Source of the DNA: Stentor coeruleus
Lineage: Eukaryota > Ciliophora > Heterotrichea > Heterotrichida > Stentoridae
Reading direction: 5' to 3'
Assembly: GCA_001970955.1 (NCBI GenBank)
Contig: MPUH01000024.1
Span: 62,001 to 126,000 of the forward strand
Length of the DNA: 64,000 bases
Below are positions 9,220-18,995 of the stretch, one piece after another. Under the pieces are notes generated by a model. It saw only the letters and a list, made by a program, of their open reading frames with translations. It made no database searches and was not told where the DNA came from. How positions within the stretch are numbered: position 1 is the stretch's first letter; each line of letters begins with the position of its first letter. Both the position numbers and the translations under genes were made by a program.

Positions 9220-11541
9220 ATGCTAGATCACGGTATGCTAAGAATTCCAGGTTCGCGGCCTTTCAAGTTATCCCCAAAAAAAGAACTTCAAGTTCGTGAA
9301 CAGTCTTGGGATAATCGTTTCCATCTAGGCCGAATTCCTGATTACAATGCACTCCAAGATAGGCATTTACAGTTAATGGGCATAACAAACCGTAAAAAAA
9401 AAATCATCATAGGCCCAGGAAGAGTACGTAAAAAAAAAGAAATTTCTTCAAAAGACTTAGTCCAGTGTGCATCATCAAAATCTATAAGAAGACCGCCAGT
9501 TATCAAAAATCAAATCATTAAAAAACTGAAGGATTCACTCATAACAATATGGGATCAAAAATCAATTCCACAACCCCAAAGAGAAGTTTTCTTACAAGCA
9601 ATAGAAAAACTTCCAATTAAAAAACAATCTTCAATGTTAGTTAAAGAAATTGACTTACTTAAATCAGATAAAAATACAGTACAGTTAGCAATTAGGGCTG
9701 TTAAAGCTAGAGAGCATTCTTTAAATGAATTAAAAGATTTCGCTAATACTATATTAAATGCATCTAGCGCAATTAAACATAATTCAGTTGAAAGTTTGCT
9801 GAATTTACGAATGCTTTCAATACATGTTGTTGAATGTATACAAGCATGGAGGAAAAACATTCATGAAATAGACCCTGAATCCATACCAGAAAACATGAAA
9901 TTTATATGGGAAAACGAAAATTATCTTATCAAAATGCAAAATGACATAAAATTTTTAGCAGCAACCCCAATGGCTTCTTTTATTGATTTCGTCCCAAATG
10001 ACCCTTTTTTCATCCACTTCCGGGCGAATAACGACAAAATCGAACTTCCAATACAAAATTATTTATTGAAAAAAATCAAAGATAGTGAAACTGTATTGCT
10101 TAATGAAGGGATGAAACCATGTGAAGAAAAAACAGTTACAACACCTAAAGTGCTAAGTGTAAATCAAAGCAGAAGCCGAATTTCTATAGATAATCATTCT
10201 AAAGATATAATTTTTGATGAGATTACTGGGGATATTGAGAATGAAATTATAAATTATAGTGATGAAGTACCAGTTTTGATACAAGATAGTATGGGTAAAC
10301 CAATAAACGCTTATGCGAATGCTTTAACAATGAGATATCCAGCTTTTTTATGGGCGAAAATGGATAAAAATATTATAGGACTAGTTACCCTTAACCTTGA
10401 AAACCAAAAATCTATGCATAATCGTCTGCATATATCTCATATATCAGCTGTAGACACTGAATCTTTTAATAAAATATCTGAAGAAATCGTCAAATATATA
10501 TGGAAAGAGTATCCATGTATTGAAATCCGAGTTGGAATTATATCGAAAATCAACGAACAAGGGAAATATGAGTCAGAAAAGTCTATAAAACAAGTTTTTG
10601 ATAAGTTAGGTTTTAGATGGAAACAAATGATTTATGCTATAAATGAAACCCCTGTACAATTACTTGGACTTCGCCGTTCTGATACAACAGAAATTATTAA
10701 TACTGAGTCTATATTTGATGATTGTATACAAATATCATATGGTTGTGCTTTACAAATTGGTTCTACAACTTTAAAACAAGTAGAATCAGGCCAATACTGT
10801 AGCGCTGTAGGGATTTTATGTGCATTAAAACCTTTAGGTGGGACTTCTAATGAGTATTTCGCCTCACTTTATGGTAAAATGAAAGGAATTCCTCCAGCTT
10901 TTCGATATCGTAAAGACATATCGGTTGATTTAGCAACAAAAGATATGAAATCTATAAACTTATCTCTTTTAGAACTTAATGACTCTCTTGAGACATCGAT
11001 TTCTTGCTCAGCTCTTGGGCTTTCTTGGGGTAAATTTTTCCCTGTGATATATAAAAATAAAAAATACACAAGAATTCTTACAGATATTGAAATACTTAAA
11101 AGCGATGATAAAACTGTTTATATTATTACAACTGAAGACCCTTTTTATAGTGTATTTTTTATTCCTGGGGATTATGAAAATGTGAAAAACCCTTTCTTTT
11201 TTGCTAAAGATATATTGGGGAAGATTGAAAAAGTCCAAGTCGCTCAAGAATTATGGATCCCTAGTTTTGAAATTAAAGGGGAAAATCAGGTTATTGAATT
11301 AGAAGGAAGTTTGTCTGGGGATAAATGTATTGAAGTTTGTAAAGAAGTCTTTAGGTTTAAAGTTTGTTCTGCATTACATCCTAAAGGATCGCTTAGGGCT
11401 GAAGTGAATAATAAGTGTTTAGTTATTGAAGGAGGATTTTTGTTTGGAATGATACATGGGAAAATAGATGAAGAATTAGAAATCCCACTTTATGTTTTAA
11501 GAATCAACCCTAAGGATTCTATTTCTTTAAGTAAATATTGA
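9220..11541 (+). CDS. large protein with a GNAT-like acetyltransferase fold, function unknown
   Basis: A 773-residue single-exon protein ending in TGA. The N-terminal 300 residues are basic then helical. Residues about 360-490 look like a GNAT module: AFLWAKMDKNIIGLVTLNLE, then LHISHISAVD as strand 4, a helix EIVKYIWKEYPCIEIRVGI, and a late FDKLGFRWKQMIYAI that matches the GNAT terminal strand and helix. The classical acetyl-CoA loop (Q/RxxGxG/A) is not visible, so it may be a non-catalytic GNAT fold. The C-terminal 250 residues form a beta-rich domain I do not recognise. I could not place the protein in a named family. A cytoskeletal role is conceivable but unsupported. Confidence 0.6.
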   Translation: MLDHGMLRIPGSRPFKLSPKKELQVREQSWDNRFHLGRIPDYNALQDRHLQLMGITNRKKKIIIGPGRVRKKKEISSKDLVQCASSKSIRRPPVIKNQIIKKLKDSLITIWDQKSIPQPQREVFLQAIEKLPIKKQSSMLVKEIDLLKSDKNTVQLAIRAVKAREHSLNELKDFANTILNASSAIKHNSVESLLNLRMLSIHVVECIQAWRKNIHEIDPESIPENMKFIWENENYLIKMQNDIKFLAATPMASFIDFVPNDPFFIHFRANNDKIELPIQNYLLKKIKDSETVLLNEGMKPCEEKTVTTPKVLSVNQSRSRISIDNHSKDIIFDEITGDIENEIINYSDEVPVLIQDSMGKPINAYANALTMRYPAFLWAKMDKNIIGLVTLNLENQKSMHNRLHISHISAVDTESFNKISEEIVKYIWKEYPCIEIRVGIISKINEQGKYESEKSIKQVFDKLGFRWKQMIYAINETPVQLLGLRRSDTTEIINTESIFDDCIQISYGCALQIGSTTLKQVESGQYCSAVGILCALKPLGGTSNEYFASLYGKMKGIPPAFRYRKDISVDLATKDMKSINLSLLELNDSLETSISCSALGLSWGKFFPVIYKNKKYTRILTDIEILKSDDKTVYIITTEDPFYSVFFIPGDYENVKNPFFFAKDILGKIEKVQVAQELWIPSFEIKGENQVIELEGSLSGDKCIEVCKEVFRFKVCSALHPKGSLRAEVNNKCLVIEGGFLFGMIHGKIDEELEIPLYVLRINPKDSISLSKY

Positions 11542-11707
11542 AAGATTTTAAGCCTTTATATATAATTTTTTTTAATTGACAAACTTATGTTTATAAGAAA
11601 ACTATTGTAAAAGTTGATATATTATTATAGTATTAGATTATTTTGCAGGATTAATGTTGTATAAAAATATAGTCTACAAAAATTTATATGTAAAGAATAA
11701 CAAATTT

Positions 11708-12487
11708 TTAGATTACAAAAAAATCATGTTGAAGTACCTCACTTATGCAAGGTCTTTTCTCTGGATCTTCAGTTAATAATAACTCAAGTAACTTTGTAGC
11801 TTCTTCATCAAGACCATTAAAATTTTTATAGGTTTTAGCCATATGATCATGTACTGAGTTCCAATATAAATCAGGATTCCCATTAAAAAGTATAATTTTT
11901 TGTCTCATCTTCTCTTCAGATCCTGGGAATGGAGGAAATCCACATAGCATCATCATAAGACATACCCCAAGTGAAAAAACATCAGCTTTAATCCCATCAT
12001 AATTACCTAAAACTCTTTCTGGACTATTATAAATTATAGTCCCAAGTTGATGTTTTATTTTATATTTTGATTTTTGAGCATGCCCGAAATCTATAAGTTT
12101 GATTTTGTTGTTATCTGAAATTACAAAATTGTCTAGTTTTATATCTAAATGACAATATCCTTTAGAATGAACATATTCTATAATTTCACACATTTCTTTA
12201 AAAATAAATATGATATCTTCAATTTGTGTTAGTCTTAAATGATTTGATAAATCACCTTTACTACAGTATTCTAATATCATTGTTTTTTCGTCTTGGGAAA
12301 GATTTAAGGCTGTTATTGTGTATTCACTTTGTAAAGATTTGATTATTGTGTATTCTTGTAATAATGAGTTTTTACCAATTTTTTTGAAGTAGGTAGTGTT
12401 GTTTAGTTTTATTGTTCCTACTCTAGAGTTAATAAGATTATTTGCTGTGCTTTCTTGCTCGAATTCTCTGTTGTTTAATATTTCCAT
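11708..12487 (-). CDS. small atypical serine/threonine kinase (non-RD)
   Basis: A 259-residue protein made almost only of a kinase domain. Visible elements are a possible beta-3 lysine region (TTYFKKIG), an alpha-C glutamate region (SLLQEYTII), the catalytic loop HLDIKLDNF, DFGHAQ, and a degenerate APE as SPERVL followed by ADVFSLGVCLMMMLCGFPPF. The glycine-rich loop is not recognisable. The Arg of HRD is Leu, making it a non-RD kinase, so regulation by activation-loop phosphorylation is unlikely. The catalytic Asp and the DFG Asp are kept, so activity is possible. The HLDIKLDN variant recurs in ciliate orphan kinases. Single exon. I see no evidence of decay. Confidence 0.78.
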   Translation of the reverse strand: MEILNNREFEQESTANNLINSRVGTIKLNNTTYFKKIGKNSLLQEYTIIKSLQSEYTITALNLSQDEKTMILEYCSKGDLSNHLRLTQIEDIIFIFKEMCEIIEYVHSKGYCHLDIKLDNFVISDNNKIKLIDFGHAQKSKYKIKHQLGTIIYNSPERVLGNYDGIKADVFSLGVCLMMMLCGFPPFPGSEEKMRQKIILFNGNPDLYWNSVHDHMAKTYKNFNGLDEEATKLLELLLTEDPEKRPCISEVLQHDFFVI

Positions 12488-13268
12488 TAATAATTATATG
12501 CTTTCTGTGAAGGGTATATGTTTAAAATGTTAAATTTTAAAGAAATCATTTGTTTAAAAAAAAATTGTAGAAATAAAGATTTTTGTTTGAAGAAAGAGTT
12601 CAGACTTTGGTAGATGATTTTTTGAGTATGGAAAACTTGTTATGAGGTAGATAAACTTTTAGAAATTGATGAGTTTTGTAAGAAGTTTTAGTTTAAGATG
12701 TTTTATTTTGCTGTTAAAATTAAACTGATAATGATGATAGTGTTAGAGATATTTGATATATTTTGGTTTTTATTTCTATAAATTTTGGAAATTTAGTAAA
12801 AATGCTTAGTTTTAAGTGAAAAGATACTAAATAGGATTCTGAAAATTAGGTTGGTATTGATTACAGCTAAAAAATTATTTATAGTCTTGACTAATTTATA
12901 TTAGCACCAAAATCAAATAAAATTTAATTCCTTAACATCTTATAAAACTCGACTATTCCAGCCTAATATCCTTCAAAGCCAAATCTTTAAATTTTCATTT
13001 TATCTTTATCATTTCATCATATGCAAATGCATTATTTCAATCATATTTTCTCTAACTTCTCTTCCCATTTAATTCACACAATTCTTTCTTCTAAATCTTA
13101 ATAAAATTTTTTTTTACCCAAAAATAAAATCATCAAATTTCTCATAAGAACATAACTAACCTTTTCTGACAATATTTCATAATCATCCTCACAACCCATC
13201 TTACCAAATTATTAAATCAAATCATCAGATCTAAATTCCAAACTATCATTTCTCATTGCAAATAAAAT
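12488..13268. other. intergenic, divergent region, no gene seen
   Basis: About 780 bp. Positions 12488-12900 are G-containing and C-poor on the plus strand, and 12900-13268 are C-containing and G-poor, so each half is G-poor on the coding strand of the gene it precedes. No frame of note. Confidence 0.5.
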
Positions 13269-13811
13269 ATGCTTATGTCTGGTCTTGAAGATGAACTTTC
13301 TGTTTACTTAGCTTATCAAGATTTCCAAACAGATGAATTCAGTTTTTCTAACAGAAAAAATTCATTTATAGACCTTCTGAGCAATCCAATCGGCATTCCT
13401 GAAGACAATCTAATTCATTTGCAAATCGACTTCATGTCAGAAGACAGGAATTTGCCAGAATTTATCACACAACCAAGCGAAAGTGAGGTGCATGAATTGA
13501 ACTTAGATGAGCTTTTTGAGATTCAGTTGAATAAAAAAAAGCATGAGACTTGTTCAAGAGTTACTTCTAATCATTTGGTAGAAAAAAATCCTATGCAAAT
13601 TGTTGGAACTTTGACTATGAAACAGAGAAAAGAAAAAATTGCCAAGTACTTGGAGAAGAGGAAAAAAAGAAGTTGGCAAAAACGCATATATTATGATTGT
13701 AGGAAAAAAGTTGCTGATAATAGGTTAAGGGTTAAGGGTCGTTTTGTAACTAGAGATCAAGCTATTAATGTATTAGGCCCTGATAATGAATCTATTAAGC
13801 ATTTACTATAA
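13269..13811 (+). CDS. CCT-motif (CONSTANS/TOC1-like) nuclear protein
   Basis: A 180-residue protein with an acidic N-terminal half and a basic C-terminal motif at about 118-160: RKEKIAKYLEKRKKRSWQKR, then IYYDCRKKVADNRLRVKGRF. The spacing and residues match the plant CCT motif (REARVLRYREKRKTRKFEKK, then IRYASRKAYAETRPRIKGRF). CCT motifs bind CCAAT-type DNA with NF-YB/NF-YC partners and mediate nuclear import. Ciliates and some other protists carry CCT proteins without the plant B-box or receiver domain, as here. The acidic, leucine-containing N-terminus could act as an activation region. Single exon; start at the first of two close Met codons. Confidence 0.8.
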   Translation: MLMSGLEDELSVYLAYQDFQTDEFSFSNRKNSFIDLLSNPIGIPEDNLIHLQIDFMSEDRNLPEFITQPSESEVHELNLDELFEIQLNKKKHETCSRVTSNHLVEKNPMQIVGTLTMKQRKEKIAKYLEKRKKRSWQKRIYYDCRKKVADNRLRVKGRFVTRDQAINVLGPDNESIKHLL

Positions 13812-13995
13812 ATGTTATGAGTAGTCAGGCTTTTTTTTATGTGTAAATAGATTTGATTTAAAGTTCATGAAATGTTTAGATACGACAATTTTTAATTTTC
13901 CTTATAAAAATCCTATACACAAATTCACATCCTTATTAACTTTTTAGTTTGTATTTACCTTATACTAATAAACTCTTCCTAATTTCCATAATACA

Positions 13996-15207
13996 ATGAA
14001 AAATGAATGGGATTATATTTTCCTCTCAGTCCAAGCCTACTATATCATCCTCTTCCCTTACACCCTCTCTGAAGAATCTGATGCTGATCAAATCCACAAT
14101 ATTCTTATCCACAATGAAAAAGGTTCTGTTATATCTTGTATTTTTTCATACATTTTCTATCCAGTCTTTTCTCTTTTTGGTATCAAAGTAACAATTTTAG
14201 CATCCAGAATCTTCCTAGTAATCCTATTTTTTATATGCTCAAAGTCTATCAAAACTAAAATCGAGCATCTTCATGGCGAAGACACAGCTGTAGCATTTTA
14301 TCTTATAACATTATTGCAAAGTTCAGTAAGCTTCAATTCCTCACGTTTTCTTATAAACAATTATGCTTATCTTATTGGAACTTTAAGTTTTTTAGCTTTT
14401 TTATCACAGAAAAAACTTTTAAGCATTATTTGTTTAGGTGCTTTTATATTATGGCAAGGGTTACTTGTATTAGGAATTTATTTTCATTCATCTTCATATA
14501 TTCTTACTGGAAATATATATAGAGAATTACCTTTAGCACTTGTTGTATCAGGAATTTTATCAAAAAATCCTTTGAAATTATTGATTGATCCTGCCTTGAA
14601 AGGTTTAGATTTTTATGTTTATTTTGTTGTTTGGGCTTTTTTTGGGTTTTCAAGTTATGTTTTTTTACCTGTGACGAATTTCTTAGCAGCAAGAGGGTTG
14701 ATTAAATTGTAATTATTATATAGGACTACTTCTACTTATAAGCTGCCTTTTGCTAATTATTTTTGCTTTGCGATTGGATCTTTGAGTATTCTTGCTCTTG
14801 CTCATAATTGTTTTGCTTATACGGTTCAGATTGATTTTTCACATATTAAAGCTGTGGAGAATTTTCATTATTTGTATATGGATACTAGACAACAGCTGTT
14901 TCCAATGCCTGATGCACACATTTTATTAACAGATCTTCCTCCAGTCGCAACTCTTTACTTAGATCAAAACAATATCACCTTTTCCAACACTCTACACGAA
15001 GATCTTTTGCATTTCACTCACATAATCAGCAAATCCCCTTATTTCCCAGGATTTTTAATATTTTCTTACATAGAATACTCAAATATAAACATTTACAAAT
15101 TTTCATCACAAAAAATCATCAGTGTTTACATTCATCAAAGAACTGATATCGATCTTGTAAAACCAAAAAAACTTCTTCCCAAATGCCGAAGTGGCTCACA
15201 TGCATAG
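13996..15207 (+). CDS. ALG12: ALG12-like dolichyl-phosphate-mannose mannosyltransferase (GT22)
   Basis: Exons 13996-14708 and 14724-15207 flank a 15-nt intron (GTAATTATTATATAG). The spliced product is 398 residues with many membrane helices. The first luminal loop reads TLSEESDADQIHNIL, equivalent to the TKVEESFNLQAIHDIL signature of GT22 enzymes, whose acidic residues are catalytic. Later, YVFLPVTNFLAARGLIKL matches the ALG12 block FPMLNLAAARG. The luminal tail (MPDAHILLTDLPPVATLYLD) parallels the ALG12 VHIDVAAAQTG region. ALG12 adds the alpha-1,6-mannose to the lipid-linked N-glycan precursor in the ER. It is about 100 residues shorter than animal ALG12. PIG-B or PIG-Z relatives are the main alternative. 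Confidence 0.68.
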
Positions 15208-15276
15208 TTAAAAAATTTATAATCCTTTAATACACTTAAATCTATAAAATCATTTTTTTACCTTATAATAATAAAT

Positions 15277-17115
15277 ATGATAACAGAAAAATCAAATGAT
15301 ATTATCCTTTCTATAGAAGAAAAAACTATCATCGCTAATATAAAAAACACTTATCCAAACCTTGTCTTAGTTCCAGATGAATATATTTATGAATACATGT
15401 ATCAATTTCATCAAACAAAATATAGTATTGATAAATGTAGACAAAACATTGCAGAGAAATTGATATATGAAGAAGAGGCTGCACATATAAAAGAACTAAA
15501 AGAAAATGAGGAAAGGCTTAGAGAAGAACTAAACAAAAAAGAAGCTGAGAAAAGACTTAGAGAAGAACAAGAGAAAAGAGAAGCTGAGAAAAGATATAGG
15601 GAAGAACTAGAGAAAAGAGAAGCTGAGAAAAGATATAGAGAAGAACTAGAGAAAAGAGAAGCTGAGAAAAGATATAGGGAAGAACTAGAGAAAAGAGAAG
15701 CTGAGAAAAGATATAGAGAAGAACTAGAGAAAAGAGAAGCTGAGAAAAGATATAGGGAAGAACTAGAGAAAAGAGAAGCTGAGAAAAGATATAGAGAAGA
15801 ACTAGAAAAAAAAGAAACTGAGAAAAGATATAGGGAAGAACTAGAGAAAAGAGAAGCTGAGAAAAGATATAGGGAAGAACTAGAAAAAAAAGAAGCTGAG
15901 AAAAGACTTAGAGAAGAACTAGAAAAAAAAGAAGCTGAGAAAAGGTTAAGAGAAGAAATTAAGATAAAACAAGCTGCACATTTTGAAGAACTAAAAAAAA
16001 AAGAAGCTGAAGAAAATTTTAGAAAACAAGAAAAAACCAATCAGATTACCGAAGAACAAAAAATAGCTCAGTTAAAATTCAGCAAAACTCCAACCGAAAA
16101 TATTTCCAATAAAGTTTATGATCTTAAAAAAAATTATGAAGAAAGCAATCAAGATAATGTTGAAAAATACAATCCAAATATAGGCAGTGAGGATAGTTTT
16201 TATGAAAAACTAATAGAAAAAAAAATTAGCGAAGCAAAAAAAGAATCAAATCCTACCTTAAAGAGTACCCATATAGAGGACTTTAGTAAACAACAAAAAA
16301 ACATCAAACCTGCTCAAGTGGTAACATTTGCAACTGATGAGAAAATACCAGGGTCTTCAAATGAAGATTATATGAAAATCATAAAACCTTCTCTAGGATC
16401 AATATCTAAATCATCAAATGCACTAAAACCCAATAGTTTAACTGATGAATTAAGCGAAGGTAAAATTAATTGGTTTAGCCCTAATGAATTTTATAATCAG
16501 AAATCTCAACAACAAATAATAAAAAATAACCCAGAAAAACCTATTGAAGAAGAAATAAAAAAACATAACCCTGAAAAATTTAGCAACAAATTGCAAACTC
16601 CTCCACCTTTAGGTCTATTAGCCAATCCAAATTCATCAAGAATAATCCAACATTCTTATAATTCTATTGAGAAACAACTAGAAGAATCAAAAAGAAAGCA
16701 AAATGAAAAATTCTTATCAATGAAAAATAAATACCCACCATCAATACACGAGCTAAAAAAAAACAAAGGTCCTAATTTATTCTCTAGTCCAAAAGAATCT
16801 ATTCCATCTCTTTATTTTCAAGAAAACTTATCCTATGAGCAACTTATGGAACTTGATATACAAAATTATGATAAAGGCAATGGATATCCTCCTAATGTTA
16901 TTCAAATGCTTGAAAAAGTAGTATATACAAAAGAATGTGAAAATAAAGAAAGATGTTCTATATGTATGGAGGACTTTGAAAAAGGACATATAATAAGTTT
17001 TCTTAATTGTGGGCATAATTTCCATAATATTTGTTTAGCTGATTGGCTTAGTAGGAAAAAAAAATGCCCAACTGGATGTAATTCAGACCTCGATTCATTT
17101 TTTGGTCAAAATTAA
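15277..17115 (+). CDS. RING-H2 protein with a long charged tandem-repeat coiled coil
   Basis: A 612-residue protein. After an 80-residue N-terminus, twelve 13-residue units of the type RYREELEKREAEK run from residue 80 to 235, predicting one continuous charged helix or coiled coil. Then come 300 residues of low-complexity K/N/S/P-rich sequence and a C-terminal RING: CSICMEDFEKG, LNCGHNFHNICLADWL, then KCPTGC, which supplies the zinc ligands of a RING-H2 finger (the last pair is CPTGC rather than CPxC). RING-H2 proteins act as E3 ubiquitin ligases. The repeat array may set length or self-association, like a ruler. I know of no named homologue. Only 70 bp separate it from the gene before and 45 bp from the gene after. 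Confidence 0.8.
   Translation: MITEKSNDIILSIEEKTIIANIKNTYPNLVLVPDEYIYEYMYQFHQTKYSIDKCRQNIAEKLIYEEEAAHIKELKENEERLREELNKKEAEKRLREEQEKREAEKRYREELEKREAEKRYREELEKREAEKRYREELEKREAEKRYREELEKREAEKRYREELEKREAEKRYREELEKKETEKRYREELEKREAEKRYREELEKKEAEKRLREELEKKEAEKRLREEIKIKQAAHFEELKKKEAEENFRKQEKTNQITEEQKIAQLKFSKTPTENISNKVYDLKKNYEESNQDNVEKYNPNIGSEDSFYEKLIEKKISEAKKESNPTLKSTHIEDFSKQQKNIKPAQVVTFATDEKIPGSSNEDYMKIIKPSLGSISKSSNALKPNSLTDELSEGKINWFSPNEFYNQKSQQQIIKNNPEKPIEEEIKKHNPEKFSNKLQTPPPLGLLANPNSSRIIQHSYNSIEKQLEESKRKQNEKFLSMKNKYPPSIHELKKNKGPNLFSSPKESIPSLYFQENLSYEQLMELDIQNYDKGNGYPPNVIQMLEKVVYTKECENKERCSICMEDFEKGHIISFLNCGHNFHNICLADWLSRKKKCPTGCNSDLDSFFGQN
15514..15981 (+). repeat. 12-unit 39-bp tandem repeat with 78-bp higher-order period
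   Basis: Twelve in-frame copies of a 39-bp unit encode RYREELEKREAEK or close variants. Through the first six copies beginning RY, the codon following TAT alternates AGG, AGA, AGG, AGA, so the true recent unit is a 78-bp dimer. The edges (RLREE units) are more diverged than the centre, as expected if the array grows from within. Confidence 0.9.
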
Positions 17116-17160
17116 ATAGGAATAATATTTAGGAATTAACTCTATTTTTTTCTTATAAAT

Positions 17161-17556
17161 ATGTCAGACCCATTAATCTTCATCTCACAATTATTATCTA
17201 AGCTTACCAAAAATGAGCCAGAACCTTTGAATAATGAAGATATTCTTCCTTTAAAAAATATACTCAAGATTGAAATTTTTTTTAAGCTTAAAGCTTTGTC
17301 AAGTTTAGGATTGATTGCTAAAGATGAGATTATTGAATTGCTTTTAAATCTTTATGAGGAAATCTTCTTGAGTGCAATTCAGAATATGCTACAAGAATCT
17401 TCAGAAAGGGTTCATAAAACGGGAATGGTGTATCAGCATAATAATAGTTCTTTAGATTCAGGGGAACAAACATTTTCATTTGGTAAAAGTCTACAATTAA
17501 CAAATAGTTTACCTGAATTTAAAGGGGCGGAGGGAGCTTTGAAACTCAAGAATTAA
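17161..17556 (+). CDS. small helical protein of unknown function
   Basis: A 131-residue single-exon frame starting 45 bp after the RING gene stop. The first 80 residues are strongly amphipathic helical (IFISQLLSKLTKN, then KIEIFFKLKALSSLGL and IIELLLNLYEEIFLSAI). The tail is polar. There is no signal peptide, no membrane helix and no motif I recognise. Amino-acid content and position make it a likely real gene. Its start lies directly after a G-free leader, as for neighbouring genes. Confidence 0.55.
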   Translation: MSDPLIFISQLLSKLTKNEPEPLNNEDILPLKNILKIEIFFKLKALSSLGLIAKDEIIELLLNLYEEIFLSAIQNMLQESSERVHKTGMVYQHNNSSLDSGEQTFSFGKSLQLTNSLPEFKGAEGALKLKN

Positions 17557-18071
17557 TTAAAGTAACGATTTTAGATATTGGCTAAGTAAAAGAAGGGGCT
17601 TTGATAATTTGAAAATAGTTGTGATTATGGGATATTGATGATATGGAAAAAATAGTGATTTGATATTTTTATTATGGTGTTTATTTTTGATTTGTTAAAT
17701 TACTTAAATTATTAGGAGATTTTTAAAGATAGAATGCGTGTATGTATTTTTATATGCTTTCATCAAGTATTATCATAAAAATATTGATAATATATTAGGA
17801 TCAAGTCTTTATTGCATGTTTGGTTTTACTTATAAATATAAGACTATAACATATAAATTTCTCAAACTCAGCATAATTACTCTTATTTTCCATAGTCTTT
17901 CAAATTACAAAAATACTAAAATTTATATCATAAACACCAATAAAAACTACTAACATCAATAAATCTAATAATCCACTTGTCAAATTTTCCCAAGTGATTT
18001 CAATTTTTTTTATTTCATTCAGATATTTCCTCTCTATTTTTTCACCACACATATTAAAACTATTCTATTAC
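17557..18071. other. intergenic, convergent region, no gene seen
   Basis: About 515 bp between convergent genes. Positions 17557-17740 are nearly C-free on the plus strand, and the part after about 17860 is nearly G-free. A 71-codon frame at 17738-17953 starts at a non-ATG codon and looks random. Confidence 0.5.
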
Positions 18072-18722
18072 CTAAAGGCCTTTAAATGTAACTTTTTGGC
18101 TTCTCAATGCTGAGCATGCAGCTGTCTCACAGTTAGTATTCAAATTGCAAATGCTAGGCAAATTCAATATTCCAGCAGGTAAAGTTGAACTTCTACTACC
18201 AAATTCCATATCATCATCTGAAACTTGATATATACTAACAGTAACCCTATCAACAGGGACACTTCCAACAGTTTCATATATAAAATTGTCTTGAAGTCCT
18301 TTTTTATCCCATTTATAAGTCATCACTCCATTATGAATCTCAGTGTCAATATAAGTAGCATTTGTCATCCATCCAGGGAAAAGCATCCCACATCCATTTG
18401 CAGCATTACAACAAAAACAACATTTGTTGAGACTTGAGTAATATAAAAACCTATTACCATTGTTCACTATATGGCTACAAGGTGTGTTTTCAAACTCATA
18501 AGGTCCAGCTAAGCCACAATATCTATCATATCTTCCATTAGCCCTATCAACTCTATATGCTTTAATTGTCCAATCGTAATAAAAGTTCCCAGTTGTTGAA
18601 TGGGTTCCAATTAGCGAGTATTTAGTAGTTTCATTAAAGGGCTGCCAGAATGTATTTGGCCACATAGGAGAAAGAGGGGTTTGGGCAGAGACTGATGCTA
18701 GGACTAAAAATAAACCAATCAT
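18072..18722 (-). CDS. secreted cysteine-rich protein, possibly ependymin-like
   Basis: A 216-residue protein with signal peptide MIGLFLVLASVSAQ. The mature part has about 13 cysteines, including NKCCFCCNAANGCG in the middle, and beta-strand patterns with conserved aromatic residues (FYYDWTIKAYRVD, then MTYKWDKKG). Length, signal peptide and alternating strands are compatible with the ependymin/LolA-like fold seen in secreted ciliate proteins, but I cannot see a decisive motif. The four-cysteine cluster CCFCC is unusual and suggests extensive disulphides. Likely extracellular or in digestive vacuoles. Single exon. Confidence 0.55.
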   Translation of the reverse strand: MIGLFLVLASVSAQTPLSPMWPNTFWQPFNETTKYSLIGTHSTTGNFYYDWTIKAYRVDRANGRYDRYCGLAGPYEFENTPCSHIVNNGNRFLYYSSLNKCCFCCNAANGCGMLFPGWMTNATYIDTEIHNGVMTYKWDKKGLQDNFIYETVGSVPVDRVTVSIYQVSDDDMEFGSRSSTLPAGILNLPSICNLNTNCETAACSALRSQKVTFKGL

Positions 18723-18995
18723 TTTATAGTGAAATAAATGTCAACAAAAATCTCAATGCTTTACTAAGGAAAAAAAAATTTTTAAAGGTTGGGATTTTGG
18801 GTGTTTTTGAATGAAAATTTAGATGTTTGGTTGTTTTTATATGAAGATTTTTGTTTTTATATAGAATTTGTGTATAAGTTTTATATAGTTTATACACTGA
18901 GAATTTTATAATACAAAAATGATTTTATAATAATAATAATAATCGATATATCTGATAAGATTTGTTAGTCTAGTTCCCATTTTAATATTAAATTC
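18723..18995. other. upstream region of the secreted protein gene
   Basis: About 270 bp, G-containing and almost C-free on the plus strand, meaning nearly G-free on the strand of the gene it precedes. It includes an ATA/ATAATA run near 18930. Confidence 0.4.

Noticed and set aside
15411-16040. A 209-codon minus-strand frame, Ser/Leu/Phe-rich.
   Set aside because: It is the antisense shadow of the plus-strand repeat array; the periodic pattern is copied from the repeats.
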